64,000 nucleotides of DNA. Source: Lacipirellulaceae bacterium (lineage in GTDB: Bacteria; Planctomycetota; Planctomycetia; Pirellulales; Lacipirellulaceae). The DNA is taken from assembly GCA_040218535.1 (NCBI GenBank), contig JAVJRG010000005.1, positions 1,798,001-1,862,000 on the forward strand, in the 5' to 3' direction. Position 1 is the stretch's first letter; each line of letters opens with the position of its first letter. Positions 37,270 through 45,636 of this stretch are shown here, in pieces. Below the pieces are notes generated by a model, which saw nothing but the letters and a program-made list of their open reading frames with translations, had not been told where the DNA came from and did no database searches. A program made the translations under genes and the position numbers.

Positions 37270-37926
37270 CTAGCCTTCTGTCGGCGGAGCCGCGGCACGA
37301 TCAATAAATTGTTCAGGGTGTTGCTGGATCGCCTCGATGGCATGTTCGACCATGCCTTGCCGTGAGTTCTCCAGCCGCGTACGGGCAGAAGCGTCGTAGA
37401 CTTTGTCGCCGACGCGAACAACGAATCCTGCCAGTAGTTCGGGGTTGATTCGTGTCTCCACATGGGGGTCCGCGCCGAGCACTTTGCCTAAGGAAGCGAG
37501 GATCTCTCCCTGTAAAGCATCATCAATCGGCTGGGGAATTTCTAACTCGACTCGCACTCGACCTGAACGCTCTTCCCACATCTCATAGGCACTACGAGCG
37601 ACTTCGCGAATCATGCCGAGCCGACCATGCTTCGTCATCACCTTCAGCAGGTTTAACAAAGCATTGGAAGCTCGCCCTCCAAAGACGCGATCTAGCAACT
37701 CCAACTTTTCGTCCTGCGAAATCAATTCCGAGCGGAAGACCTCTTCCATCTCCGAGTGTTTCTCAAGGATATCGGTGACGATGCTTGATAATTCCTCGGC
37801 CAGCGAGCCTTGCGACGACAGATCACCAGCGGCATCCAAACCCGCCTGGGCGTAGACCTTGCCAAGGCGTTCGGCATCAACGTCGAACACATTGTCATGC
37901 TTAGGTTGGTCAGACAGGTCTGCCAT
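37270..37926 (-). CDS. atpH: ATP synthase F1 subunit delta
   Basis: 218 residues, longer than the usual 175-180 because of an N-terminal extension (MADLSDQPKHDNVFDVDAER). The family core ERLGKVYAQAGLDAAG, SQDEKLELLDRVFGGRASNALLNLLKVM and the C-terminal GFVVRVGDKVYDASARTRLE are clear. It is part of the peripheral stalk linking F1 to subunit b. It is placed between atpF and atpA as in most operons. Confidence 0.93.
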   Translation of the reverse strand: MADLSDQPKHDNVFDVDAERLGKVYAQAGLDAAGDLSSQGSLAEELSSIVTDILEKHSEMEEVFRSELISQDEKLELLDRVFGGRASNALLNLLKVMTKHGRLGMIREVARSAYEMWEERSGRVRVELEIPQPIDDALQGEILASLGKVLGADPHVETRINPELLAGFVVRVGDKVYDASARTRLENSRQGMVEHAIEAIQQHPEQFIDRAAAPPTEG

Positions 37927-37982
37927 AGGTGACTATCAATCAGTAAGAGGACAATCCTTTAAGGACGAACGGCTATCGCTTC

Positions 37983-38675
37983 CTAGTTGTTGCTGGGAAG
38001 CTGAGCCAACGATTCGCGAACCAACGTGGCCTGCGTGTCGGGCGAGATATTCTGACGAATTACCTTCCCCGCCATTTGAATCGCCAAGTTCGCACTGTGC
38101 TCCGCCATATTTTTCATCGCGTGATCCGCGGCAATCTCGATTTCGCGAATTCCGCGTTGCTGCTCTTGCTCTGCAGCTGCGCGAGCTTCCGAGACGATCT
38201 GCTCCTTGGTTGCTTCCGCATCGCGGCGAGCTTCCTCAAGCATGCCACGGACTTCGTCGGCCGCACTCGCCAGCTTCGCTTCGTGCTCAGCAAGCAAACG
38301 TTTCGCTTCCTCGTGCTTGCCTTCGGCAGCCGCAATCTGACCCTCAATATGCTTCTCACGTTCCACGAGGGCCGAACTAATCTTCGGCCACGCGGCTTTC
38401 GCGAGAATCGCTAACAAGAGCCAGAAAACGATGAAGGTGTAAACAGCAAGCTGGGTACTCCATTCCGCTGGGCTATCCATTCCGGCGGCGGCGTTGGCAT
38501 GGCCTGGGTCGTGATGACCACCACCGTGGCCTCCACCATGCGCTTTCTCATCGCCGCCAGCCTCCGACAATGCCGGACCATCGCCGGCATCCTCAGCATG
38601 AACAACCGAGGTGGTCAGCGAAGCCAACAACACCAGCGAAAACAGCGGGCTTAAACCCAAAATGAACTTGCTCAT
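37983..38675 (-). CDS. atpF: ATP synthase F0 subunit b with N-terminal signal peptide
   Basis: 230 residues against about 160 in most bacteria. A signal peptide (ILGLSPLFSLVLLASLTTSVVHA) comes first, then a Gly/His-rich stretch (HGGGHGGGHHDPGHANAAAG). The normal single membrane helix follows (LAVYTFIVFWLLLAILAKAAW, about residues 75-95) and the long charged coiled coil that forms the peripheral stalk. The His-rich part would face the periplasm and could bind metal. The extra leader is unusual for subunit b but shared in style with the neighbouring atpE. Confidence 0.93.
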   Translation of the reverse strand: MSKFILGLSPLFSLVLLASLTTSVVHAEDAGDGPALSEAGGDEKAHGGGHGGGHHDPGHANAAAGMDSPAEWSTQLAVYTFIVFWLLLAILAKAAWPKISSALVEREKHIEGQIAAAEGKHEEAKRLLAEHEAKLASAADEVRGMLEEARRDAEATKEQIVSEARAAAEQEQQRGIREIEIAADHAMKNMAEHSANLAIQMAGKVIRQNISPDTQATLVRESLAQLPSNN

Positions 38676-38729
38676 CTTTCACCTCAAGGAACCTTCGAAA
38701 TCGACGCTGCAATCAGTGCGAGTGACGAA

Positions 38730-39035
38730 TTAACCTGCTGCCCATGGGTTTTGCTGAGAGCAGATAAACAGAGCGTAGAAGGTGAAACCTTCGATAAGAG
38801 CTGCCGCAATAATCATGGCTGTCTGAATGCTACCTGCAACCTCAGGCTGGCGAGCCATGCTCTCAAGCGCTGAGCTAGCAAGCTTGCCAATGCCCATTGC
38901 CGCACCAAGCGTTACAACGCCTGCGCCGATGGCACCTGAAAAACTGATCGAAGAACCGTCAGCCGCGGCGGCTGGCGAGGCCAGGATCACTACCGCGAAC
39001 AGACTCCAGACAAAAATCTTAGCTACCTTAGTCAC
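38730..39035 (-). CDS. atpE: ATP synthase F0 subunit c with signal-like leader
   Basis: 101 residues, about 25 more than usual. The leader (KIFVWSLFAVVILASPAAAA) looks cleavable. The mature part is a two-helix hairpin with GAIGAGVVTLGAAMGIGKLA, the loop MARQPE and helix two AALIEGFTFYALF, where the Glu carries the ion. The residues next to it (EGFTF, and Ile where Na+-type rings have Gln in helix one) point to proton rather than sodium coupling. Confidence 0.95.
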   Translation of the reverse strand: MTKVAKIFVWSLFAVVILASPAAAADGSSISFSGAIGAGVVTLGAAMGIGKLASSALESMARQPEVAGSIQTAMIIAAALIEGFTFYALFICSQQNPWAAG

Positions 39036-39090
39036 GAAACGAACTCCTTATAAAACTTGAGCTACTCCCACTCTCGCCTGCGAACGTGCG

Positions 39091-40374
39091 TCAGTGATGA
39101 TGCACGGCTGAGCCGATGAAGAGGGCGGACAAAAATGTAAAAACGTAGGCCTGCAAAAAGGCTACGAACAATTCGAGCAAACTAAATAACGCGGATCCCA
39201 CAATGGAGATGACCGCGGTGATCGTAAAGTTATCTGAGCCCGCCCTAGCGGCAGCCACGGCCAATCCCATGATCGCCAAGAGCACCAAGTGGCCCGCAAC
39301 CATGTTGGCAACCAACCGGATACCCAGCACCAAGTGCTTAATCAGCAAGCCCAGCACCTCAATGGCAAACAGCATCGGCTTGATGAGGTATCCGAGCGGG
39401 AACGGTAGGTCCATCGATGGCACTTGATTCTTCCAAAAGCCGACAACACCGAACCTCAGTGAACCAGCGACCAGAACGGTAGCGAACGTGACAAGGGCCA
39501 TGCCAACAGTCACGCTAAAGCTACCAGTTGGTGCTCCCAACCAGGGCAGCATCCCGAGCAAATTACACCCAAGAACGAACAAGAAAATCGTCCACAGCAG
39601 CGGCACGAAACGATCGGCATCGTGCTTTCCGATCGCAGGACGCGCGACCTCATCACGAATGAATAGCAAGAAGGTTTCAAACAGATTCCACAACTTGCCG
39701 TGAGCAGGCCGACCATTCTCAACCTTCTTTGCCAGCTTGTTGAATGCCCACAGGATCCCTGCAGCAACCAACAGCATCAGAATCATGAACTTCGAGATTC
39801 CGAAGCCTGACTCAACCTGATAATTGTTCTGCAGTTTGGCGAACGGCTGAGGAATGAGGATCTTGCCATGCAGGCTGTCGTTGTACTCGCGAATCTTCTC
39901 GGCTGACCAAGCGGGCGTTTCCTCATAATACGCTTCAAGGTCTTCAGCCTGGGCCTTCGCAACTCGCCAATCCTCTCGCATGACGTTAGCTGAAGTCTCT
40001 CGCTCACGCCACTGCTCAGCCGACTCCTCTTCCTTGGTCAGTTGCTGAGCATATTTGCCAAGTGCCATTTGTTTCTGGAACCAGCCTTGGCTCTCGGCTT
40101 CTTCGAGAAAGCGGTCGAACGGCTTGCCGAAGTTGCTGTTTTCGTGACGCCAATGGTCGAAGTCTGACTTGAGCGAGTCAAAGGCCGGAAGGTCTTCGAG
40201 CCCCTTCAACTCCTTCAGCGACTCATACTGCCGTTCGGCTTCCCAATCTTGGTAGTCTTCATCGTTGCGGACGAAGTGGCTCGGCAGCTCTTCGCGCTTC
40301 GAACGTTCCGATCGCCACAGTCCGTTGGGCACCTCGAAGTAGAAGCTGTCTTTGATGTGCAACAGGTCGGACAT
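39091..40374 (-). CDS. atpB: ATP synthase F0 subunit a with very long N-terminal extension
   Basis: 427 residues, roughly 150 or more beyond the common length. Residues 1-185 are soluble, charged and helical (ELPSHFVRNDEDYQDWEAER, RETSANVMREDWRVAKAQAE). Then come the membrane helices, with DADRFVPLLWTIFLFVLGCNLLGM and the essential Arg in GIRLVANMVAGHLVLL. The half-channel chemistry is therefore conserved, and only the N-terminus is new. It starts 3 bp after the upstream gene, so translation is closely linked. Confidence 0.93.
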   Translation of the reverse strand: MSDLLHIKDSFYFEVPNGLWRSERSKREELPSHFVRNDEDYQDWEAERQYESLKELKGLEDLPAFDSLKSDFDHWRHENSNFGKPFDRFLEEAESQGWFQKQMALGKYAQQLTKEEESAEQWRERETSANVMREDWRVAKAQAEDLEAYYEETPAWSAEKIREYNDSLHGKILIPQPFAKLQNNYQVESGFGISKFMILMLLVAAGILWAFNKLAKKVENGRPAHGKLWNLFETFLLFIRDEVARPAIGKHDADRFVPLLWTIFLFVLGCNLLGMLPWLGAPTGSFSVTVGMALVTFATVLVAGSLRFGVVGFWKNQVPSMDLPFPLGYLIKPMLFAIEVLGLLIKHLVLGIRLVANMVAGHLVLLAIMGLAVAAARAGSDNFTITAVISIVGSALFSLLELFVAFLQAYVFTFLSALFIGSAVHHH

Positions 40375-40376
40375 GA

Positions 40377-40826
40377 CTAGGTGGCAGCTCCGTTCGCTAC
40401 ATTATCTGATGATCGCTTGTCTTCGCCCGTCCCGGATTGTTCTCCCGACTGAGCTCGCCTGATGATCCCAACCAGCAATGGCGTTTCGATAAGCAAACCG
40501 GCCAAGAAGAACACCAGGAGCAGATTGGCGAAACCCGCCTCAGCCAAACGACCCGAGGAGCCAGGCACAATGAAGAGGGACGCGAGCGGCAGCCCCATTC
40601 GGACGAGCATGCCGCCCATGAGAGCATTCAATCGTGCGTGATGATTAGGCGCCAGGGCAGCGACTAAGAGGCCGAAGCCACAAGCGACCCAAACAATCAA
40701 GGCCGCTAAGCCGCAAGACAGATAAGCGTCGTTGCCATATTTTGGCACAGCGAACCAAGCCGCTATTGCGGCGACGACCGCTAACGAAGCACTTAGAATC
40801 AAAAGTGGTTTCAAGAAACCTGACAC
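40377..40826 (-). CDS. AtpI-like small membrane protein of the atp operon
   Basis: 149 residues with about four hydrophobic helices (LLILSASLAVVAAIAAWFAV, LSCGLAALIVWVACGFGLLV, LPLASLFIVP, NLLLVFFLAGLLIETPLLVG). Its position between atpZ and atpB is where atpI sits in many operons, and the topology fits, but the sequence is too divergent for me to assert homology. AtpI-type proteins help assemble the c ring. It ends 2 bp before the atpB start. Confidence 0.7.
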   Translation of the reverse strand: MSGFLKPLLILSASLAVVAAIAAWFAVPKYGNDAYLSCGLAALIVWVACGFGLLVAALAPNHHARLNALMGGMLVRMGLPLASLFIVPGSSGRLAEAGFANLLLVFFLAGLLIETPLLVGIIRRAQSGEQSGTGEDKRSSDNVANGAAT

Positions 40827-40901
40827 TGAACTCGCTAAAGCGCCCGGAAGGGCCTTTGCCTTATGGTGGGGACTCTCTGGTCTTGTCTGCTGACCTATTA
40901 A

Positions 40902-41171
40902 CTAAGCCTTATCTTCACGAGAATCGGTCGGGTTCTCGCGATTGTGTTTTTGCCTTCTCAGTTCCGCCTGCTTCGTCTGAGCGATCAGGTAGGCCATGCC
41001 AGCAATCAAGCCTCCAGCGAAGCCAATCAGAACCAGAAAGCTGGTCCCTAACTTGCCGTCCAACCACTGCCCAGCAAGGCCCGGCAAAACCATGAGCATG
41101 GCTGCCGCAAAGATTCGACTCACCCACTGCATGGCCGCGGCCATGGGCTGCTCGGGATCGGGAGAAGCCAT
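40902..41171 (-). CDS. atpZ: AtpZ/AtpI-family protein
   Basis: 89 residues with two membrane helices (RIFAAAMLMVLPGLAGQWLD and FLVLIGFAGGLIAGMAYLIA) and a charged tail rich in Lys, Arg and Glu. The GQWLDGKLGTS connection and the G-rich second helix fit the AtpZ family, suggested to aid F0 assembly or Mg2+/Ca2+ handling. It is the first gene of the operon; the promoter region lies to its right (41172 onward). Confidence 0.8.
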   Translation of the reverse strand: MASPDPEQPMAAAMQWVSRIFAAAMLMVLPGLAGQWLDGKLGTSFLVLIGFAGGLIAGMAYLIAQTKQAELRRQKHNRENPTDSREDKA

Positions 41172-41834
41172 ACCGCCTTCCTCAGCAAGTCTGATCGAGC
41201 CTCAATTCCTGCAGAGCTCTGACTCACAAACTCTTTCGCTGCAGAGACTTAGGAAACCGGCCGAGCATCAACAAGCCTCGAACAGTCGTTGGCCGGTGTG
41301 AGGCGATTTCCTCGTAAATCTCTACGTGACAGCAATTTATTTCGATCTTAATTTAGTGTCAACGGCCCGAACCCCGAATTTGTGATTTTTTTCACAAAGT
41401 CTGTCTTTTCACCCTAAGTATTTACTTAATATTGACTTACGTCATATCAGCATGCCTCCGGGTGAATAGCCTCGACAGCGACACGTTAGCTCATGACAGA
41501 CTATCGTAAATCGAACACAGGGATACCAACGTAAACTGCTTGAATTAAACGACTTACGTCTACTCACTTTGATGCAACCGTTGATATTTCGAGGCATATC
41601 GATTACGCTAGTGTTACTACTGGGGCAACTTCTGATAGGCGGCCATTAAGAATAGGCACTTTCTATTCGCACAGCCGGCTCTCCTAAGAGCTGATCAGGA
41701 GCCGTCCACGCTACTCAAAACGCCCACCTGCCTGGAACAATTCCAAGCAGCCAAGGTGTTCTCTGGCCACGGCTGGCCGCAACAAAGACTGTTTGCCAGA
41801 CCTCTTAGCTTTACTCCATTCGCCGGCCACCGCT
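41172..41834. other. AT-richer divergent regulatory region between the atp operon and DUF4912 gene
   Basis: 663 bp with no credible gene. It contains the CRP/FNR-like palindrome at 41379-41398 and two copies of GACTTACGTC (41434-41443 and 41551-41560). The stretch 41335-41445 is clearly AT-richer than the surrounding genes. Promoters of the atp operon (minus) and of the DUF4912 gene (plus) should lie here. Confidence 0.5.
41379..41398. promoter_or_regulatory. CRP/FNR-type operator-like palindrome
   Basis: TTTGTGA-TTTTTT-TCACAAA. The core TGTGA-N6-TCACA is an exact match to the classical CRP half-site arrangement, with the flanking TT/AA also symmetrical. It lies about 210 bp upstream of atpZ. 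It could equally be a weak hairpin (7-bp stem, U-rich loop). Binding is inferred from the pattern only. Confidence 0.5.
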
Positions 41835-42890
41835 ATGACAGCCTCCAAACTTCGTTCGTACACTGCCAAAGACCTTGCGCAAATGGCGCGGGAAAAAGGG
41901 GTATCCGGTTGGCATTCGATGCGTAAGGAACAACTTGTTAAAGCACTGATCCAGCAGAGCAAGAAACGTTCTCGTAACGGGGCAGCCAAGTCTAATATCA
42001 ATGGCAAGGCCAGCCCAACCAGCGCGAAGACCCTTCGCAAAATCAACCAACTGCAGCAAAAGCTCGCCTCGATCAAGAATCTTGCCGCCTCCAGCGAGTC
42101 GAAGACGGTTGAACGAGATCGACTCGTTGTGATGGTCCGCGATCCCTACTGGCTTCACGCCTATTGGGAGCTCGGGCAGAAAAGCATTGATCGCGCCCAA
42201 GCCGCCATGGGGCAGCACTGGCACAGCGCTACTCCCGTGCTTCGCTTGCTCACGATCGACAGGGAAGGGCACGCCCAGCTTGAACGCGACATCGAGATCC
42301 ACGGAGGCGTCCAGAACTGGTACCTCGACGTTCAAGACCCGCCCAATAGCTATCGCCTTGAAATCGGCTACCTGGCAGCGGATGAAAGCTTTCATTGCCT
42401 TGCCCGCAGCAACGAGGTTTCCACCCCACCTGCGGGGACAAGCGACGCGGTCGATAACAACTGGGCCGATGTCGCTGAGAAGGCAGATCGCATCTTCGCC
42501 ATGAGCGGCGGTTACACGCCTGAAGGGGCCAGTCGAGAACTTCAAGAGATCCTCGAAGAACGCCTGCAGCGGCCACTCGGCACACCGATGAAGACGAAGT
42601 TCGGTAGCGGAGCTGCCGGAAGAGAACAGAGCAATTTGCAGTTTGCCGTCGATGCTGAAGCAATCGTCTACGGAGCGGCAGATCGCAACTCTCATGTGAC
42701 GCTCAAAGGCGAGCCCGTCCCGCTTCGGGAAGACGGCACTTTCACCGTCCGCATTAGCATGCCCGATCGCCGTCAGGTGATTCCCGTGGTGGCTAGTTCC
42801 GCCGACGGGGCCGAACAGCAAACAATCATTCTGGCCATCGAGCGCAATACGAAGGTCATGGAAAAGATCGTTCGAGACGTGACGGGCTAA
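41835..42890 (+). CDS. DUF4912 protein with SAP/Rho-N-like N-terminus
   Basis: About 351 residues from the ATG at 41835. The N-terminal 45 residues (KLRSYTAKDLAQMAREKGVS, GWHSMRKEQLVKALIQQSKK) look like a Rho-N/SAP helix pair, often nucleic-acid binding. The centre carries the DUF4912 hallmark (VVMVRDPYWLHAYWELGQKS, with DPPNSYRLEIGYL). The C-terminus has an FTVRISMPDRRQVIPVV stretch, an immunoglobulin-like strand set. The function of DUF4912 is not known to me. larE follows after about 50 bp. Confidence 0.8.
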   Translation: MTASKLRSYTAKDLAQMAREKGVSGWHSMRKEQLVKALIQQSKKRSRNGAAKSNINGKASPTSAKTLRKINQLQQKLASIKNLAASSESKTVERDRLVVMVRDPYWLHAYWELGQKSIDRAQAAMGQHWHSATPVLRLLTIDREGHAQLERDIEIHGGVQNWYLDVQDPPNSYRLEIGYLAADESFHCLARSNEVSTPPAGTSDAVDNNWADVAEKADRIFAMSGGYTPEGASRELQEILEERLQRPLGTPMKTKFGSGAAGREQSNLQFAVDAEAIVYGAADRNSHVTLKGEPVPLREDGTFTVRISMPDRRQVIPVVASSADGAEQQTIILAIERNTKVMEKIVRDVTG

Positions 42891-42939
42891 ATAGCTAGCC
42901 GCGATAGACCATCTTCCCCATTTGGATTCCAATGGAAGG

Positions 42940-43791
42940 ATGAGCGGTACTCCTTTCTCAATTCCTGAAGTTGACAGCCGACTAGTCGCCTCGCTCGCAA
43001 AGCTAGAAAGCTGCGTCGTAGCTTTCTCCGGTGGTGTCGACAGTGCGGTTGTTGCGAAGGCAGCTAAACTGGCCCTTGGCGACCGCGCACTTGCCGTGAC
43101 TGGCACCAGTGTCAGCCTTGCCGAGGGGGAGCTCGACATAGCCCGGCGGGTTGCTTCGTCTATTGGCATTCGCCACGAGGTCATCCGCACCGACGAGCTG
43201 GCCGACGATTCTTATTTGGCGAACAATCCTGACCGCTGCTTCCATTGCAAGACGGAACTGTACGGTATCTTAAGTCGTTATGCTTCCGATCATGGCTACA
43301 TTCATGTCGTCGCTGGAGCTAACTTCGACGATCTGGGTGACTTCCGTCCCGGCTTGCAAGCGGCCTCCAACCACGGCGTGATGAATCCACTAGCCGAGTG
43401 CCAAATCACCAAGCCGCAGGTCCGCGAATTAGCAAAAGCTTGGGACCTTGAGGTTTGGGACAAACCGGCGACCCCCTGTCTTTCCAGCCGTGTGGTCTAT
43501 GGGCTGGAGATTACCCCCGAACGGCTTTCCCGCATTGATGCCGCAGAGCGAATCCTGCGTGAGTTGGGGCTCACAACCGTGCGAGTCCGCTGCCATCAGG
43601 ACGAACTCGCTCGCCTGGAAGTTCCACTCGCTGAACTGCCACATCTTTGTGAGGAAAACGTACGCACGAAGCTGGTCGCGGGGTTCCGCGCGTTAGGCTT
43701 CGGTTACGTGACGGTCGACTTAGAGGGGTTTCGCTCGGGGAGCTTTCAGCAGTTGGTACCTTTGGAAGAGCTGCAAGCTTCGCGGGCGTAG
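42940..43791 (+). CDS. larE: ATP-dependent sacrificial sulfur transferase LarE
   Basis: About 283 residues. A PP-loop protein (VVAFSGGVDSAVVAKAAKLA) that sulfurates the pyridinium carboxylate precursor of the nickel-pincer nucleotide used by LarA. CLSSRVVYGLEITPERLSRI contains the Cys of the PCLSSR motif, and a CxxC (DRCFHCKTELY) is also present. AGANFDDLGDFRPGLQAA is typical. The start is uncertain: ATG 42940, or TTG 42922 adding six residues. A LarA-like protein lies 8.6 kb away at 51620. No larB or larC is in the window. Confidence 0.88.
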   Translation: MSGTPFSIPEVDSRLVASLAKLESCVVAFSGGVDSAVVAKAAKLALGDRALAVTGTSVSLAEGELDIARRVASSIGIRHEVIRTDELADDSYLANNPDRCFHCKTELYGILSRYASDHGYIHVVAGANFDDLGDFRPGLQAASNHGVMNPLAECQITKPQVRELAKAWDLEVWDKPATPCLSSRVVYGLEITPERLSRIDAAERILRELGLTTVRVRCHQDELARLEVPLAELPHLCEENVRTKLVAGFRALGFGYVTVDLEGFRSGSFQQLVPLEELQASRA

Positions 43792-43832
43792 TGATCATTT
43801 GGCACCCGAGAGCTTATGCTTCTCGGCTCTGA

Positions 43833-44420
43833 TTATCTTCCACCGCGAGGGCCTCGGCCGAAGAAACCGCGTGGGCCAACGGGGTCGAGTCCTCGCTCTT
43901 CGCGACGTTGGTTGAACATCGTGATGACCGTTTCGAACTTGGCACGTTGATCTGGGGTCGTTCGTTCGAGCATCCCCTTCATGCGAGCTTCCATCTGCTC
44001 GGGCGTGCGCGGTGCACGCTCGCCGCCCGGGCCTCCAGGGCCACCGCCATTGGCTCCTCTTTCGCTACGGCGTGCCTCTTGCTCGTCAATACGCTTGTCC
44101 ATTTCGGTCCTCTGCTCCTCGGGCGAGAGCGCGAGGAACGTGTCCATGCGTGCTTCCATCATCTTCATCATCATGGGCATCATGCGTTCGCGAAATTGTT
44201 GACGTTGCTCATCATTGAGGTTCGCATCTCGCATCCGCTCGAAGAACGCACGGCCTGCATCGCGTTGCTTTTCCTCAGGAGCTTCAACAATCTTCTTCGC
44301 TTCTTGCTCGAGTTCCGCCACCTTCGGGTCAACACTCTCGCCACCGAAGAGGCCGAAGGCCCAACTTGCGAAGAGTACGCAGACGATCATGGCGGTTAAG
44401 CCAACGACATTCTTGTTCAT
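43833..44420 (-). CDS. Met/Arg-rich exported protein, LTXXQ/Spy-like in style
   Basis: About 195 residues from the ATG at 44420, where GGGAAA gives a ribosome site. An N-terminal hydrophobic segment (VVGLTAMIVCVLFASWAFGL) exports or anchors it. The body is a helical, Met-rich stretch (FRERMMPMMMKMMEARMDTF, LALSPEEQRTEMDKRIDEQE) and a Gly/Pro/Arg-rich tail ending GFFGRGPRGGR. Repeated SPEEQR/TPDQR phrases recall the LTXXQ-type periplasmic stress sensors, but I do not claim homology. Confidence 0.65.
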   Translation of the reverse strand: MNKNVVGLTAMIVCVLFASWAFGLFGGESVDPKVAELEQEAKKIVEAPEEKQRDAGRAFFERMRDANLNDEQRQQFRERMMPMMMKMMEARMDTFLALSPEEQRTEMDKRIDEQEARRSERGANGGGPGGPGGERAPRTPEQMEARMKGMLERTTPDQRAKFETVITMFNQRREERGLDPVGPRGFFGRGPRGGR

Positions 44421-44444
44421 GGTTTGTTTCCCAAAAGTAGGATC

Positions 44445-44528
44445 GTAGCCACGCTCGCCAGAGCGTGGTTGCACGGGGAGTATAAGGGTCCATCGCGAAA
44501 ACCTCCACCGTCTGGCGACGGTGGCTAC
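44445..44528. repeat. Paired-hairpin intergenic repeat, copy 2
   Basis: CCACGCTCGCCAGAGCGTGG at 44449-44468 and CCACCGTCTGGCGACGGTGG at 44505-44524, flanked by GTAG on the left and CTAC on the right. Both hairpins match copy 1 (3510-3575), while the spacer between them differs in length and sequence. It lies between the 43833 gene and the DUF1559 gene. Confidence 0.75.
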
Positions 44529-44574
44529 TCTGCTCGTTGAGCGCGATGCAAGCACCCGCGGCGAAACGGGAGGG

Positions 44575-45162
44575 TTAGCTTCCTTCAGGTAATACTACCG
44601 CATCAACGTGGCCATCGAGGTAGACGTAGTTTCTTGAGCCGTCCTGACCGCTAGGGCCGTGGAAGGAATTTAAGTCGTAAACAATCCAAACTCGACCAGA
44701 GCCAAGTTGCCCGATGCGGGAGTCGAGCACCTCAGGCCGCGACTTGCCGGCGAGCATCAGCGACGGGTACTCGTAACTCAGGCCTTCGCGCTCGTGATAG
44801 GTGAAATACGAATCGTCGTCGGTGGTCTCGGTCGTGTCCGGGTCGAAATAGTCGCTCGGACAAATGAAGATCTCGCGGTTATTTTCGCAGTAGGGTCCCA
44901 GCACTTCGTAGAGGGCGGGAAGGTTCAGGGGGTTGAGGGTCTTGGGGAGCTTGGCCGCTTCGGGGAACTTGCCGCGTTCGCCCTTGGCATCAAGGTACTG
45001 CGTCATTGCCAAGCCGATTTGCTGGAGGTGCGCTTTGCACTGCGTCCGGCGAGCCGCCTCACGAGCCGACTGAACGGCGGGCAGAAGTAGGCCGATGAGC
45101 ACGCCGACGATGGCGATCACCACCAACAGTTCGACCAGCGTGAAGGCACGATTGCGCTTCAT
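44575..45162 (-). CDS. DUF1559-type prepilin-like protein
   Basis: 195 residues. The type IV prepilin N-terminus is perfect: [20 protein letters not shown] with the cleavage Phe and Glu+5. [26 protein letters not shown] follows, the hallmark of the very large planctomycete DUF1559 family. The C-terminus carries the H-X9-DG-like ending ([17 protein letters not shown]). Such proteins are thought to be processed by prepilin peptidase and exposed at the cell surface. This copy is shorter than the common 300-residue form. Confidence 0.9.
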   Translation of the reverse strand: MKRNRAFTLVELLVVIAIVGVLIGLLLPAVQSAREAARRTQCKAHLQQIGLAMTQYLDAKGERGKFPEAAKLPKTLNPLNLPALYEVLGPYCENNREIFICPSDYFDPDTTETTDDDSYFTYHEREGLSYEYPSLMLAGKSRPEVLDSRIGQLGSGRVWIVYDLNSFHGPSGQDGSRNYVYLDGHVDAVVLPEGS

Positions 45163-45636
45163 AGTAGGCTCTTCTCCAAGACATTTCAGGGAAAGTACGA
45201 TCTAGTAACAACCCCTCGCGAAACGCGAAGTTTCGGCGAAGTTGAAAATATTCTGAGGCGTGCCTTACGAGGCGCGCCAGGGCTATGTCCTCAATACTGG
45301 CTATTCGTACTTTTGCTTTTGCACGAAAACACGCTTCGACAGTGCAAAAGCCCAGCCCGTCACATCGCCGCTTGTGCTACAAAATCAAGCCCTCTCTGCA
45401 CTTACGTTATGTGCTCGACAACAGGGTATCCGACTTTTGCTTTGCAGAAGTCGGAGGTCGTGGCAGCAGCCGTCAGCGAGGAACAAAGACAACACGGCCA
45501 TGCGAAAAACATTTTACCTGATTTCGAGGCCCAAAATCCAATGGAAAACCTGCGTCGGGGCTCCGAGCGAGCCCAACACAGCAATATCGTACTCGCGGGC
45601 TAGAGCGAGGAATTAACTTGCGGGAGTAGAGTGTGG
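45163..45636. other. Intergenic region, no gene seen
   Basis: 474 bp between two minus-strand genes. Several overlapping short frames exist but none has a credible protein look. One hairpin, CCGACTT (45430-45436) with AAGTCGG (45448-45454), is visible. I see nothing else. Confidence 0.4.

Noticed and set aside
41811-43190. 459-residue minus-strand open frame
   Set aside because: It lies antisense to the DUF4912 gene and the start of larE, both with clear family motifs on the plus strand; the frame has no recognisable domain.
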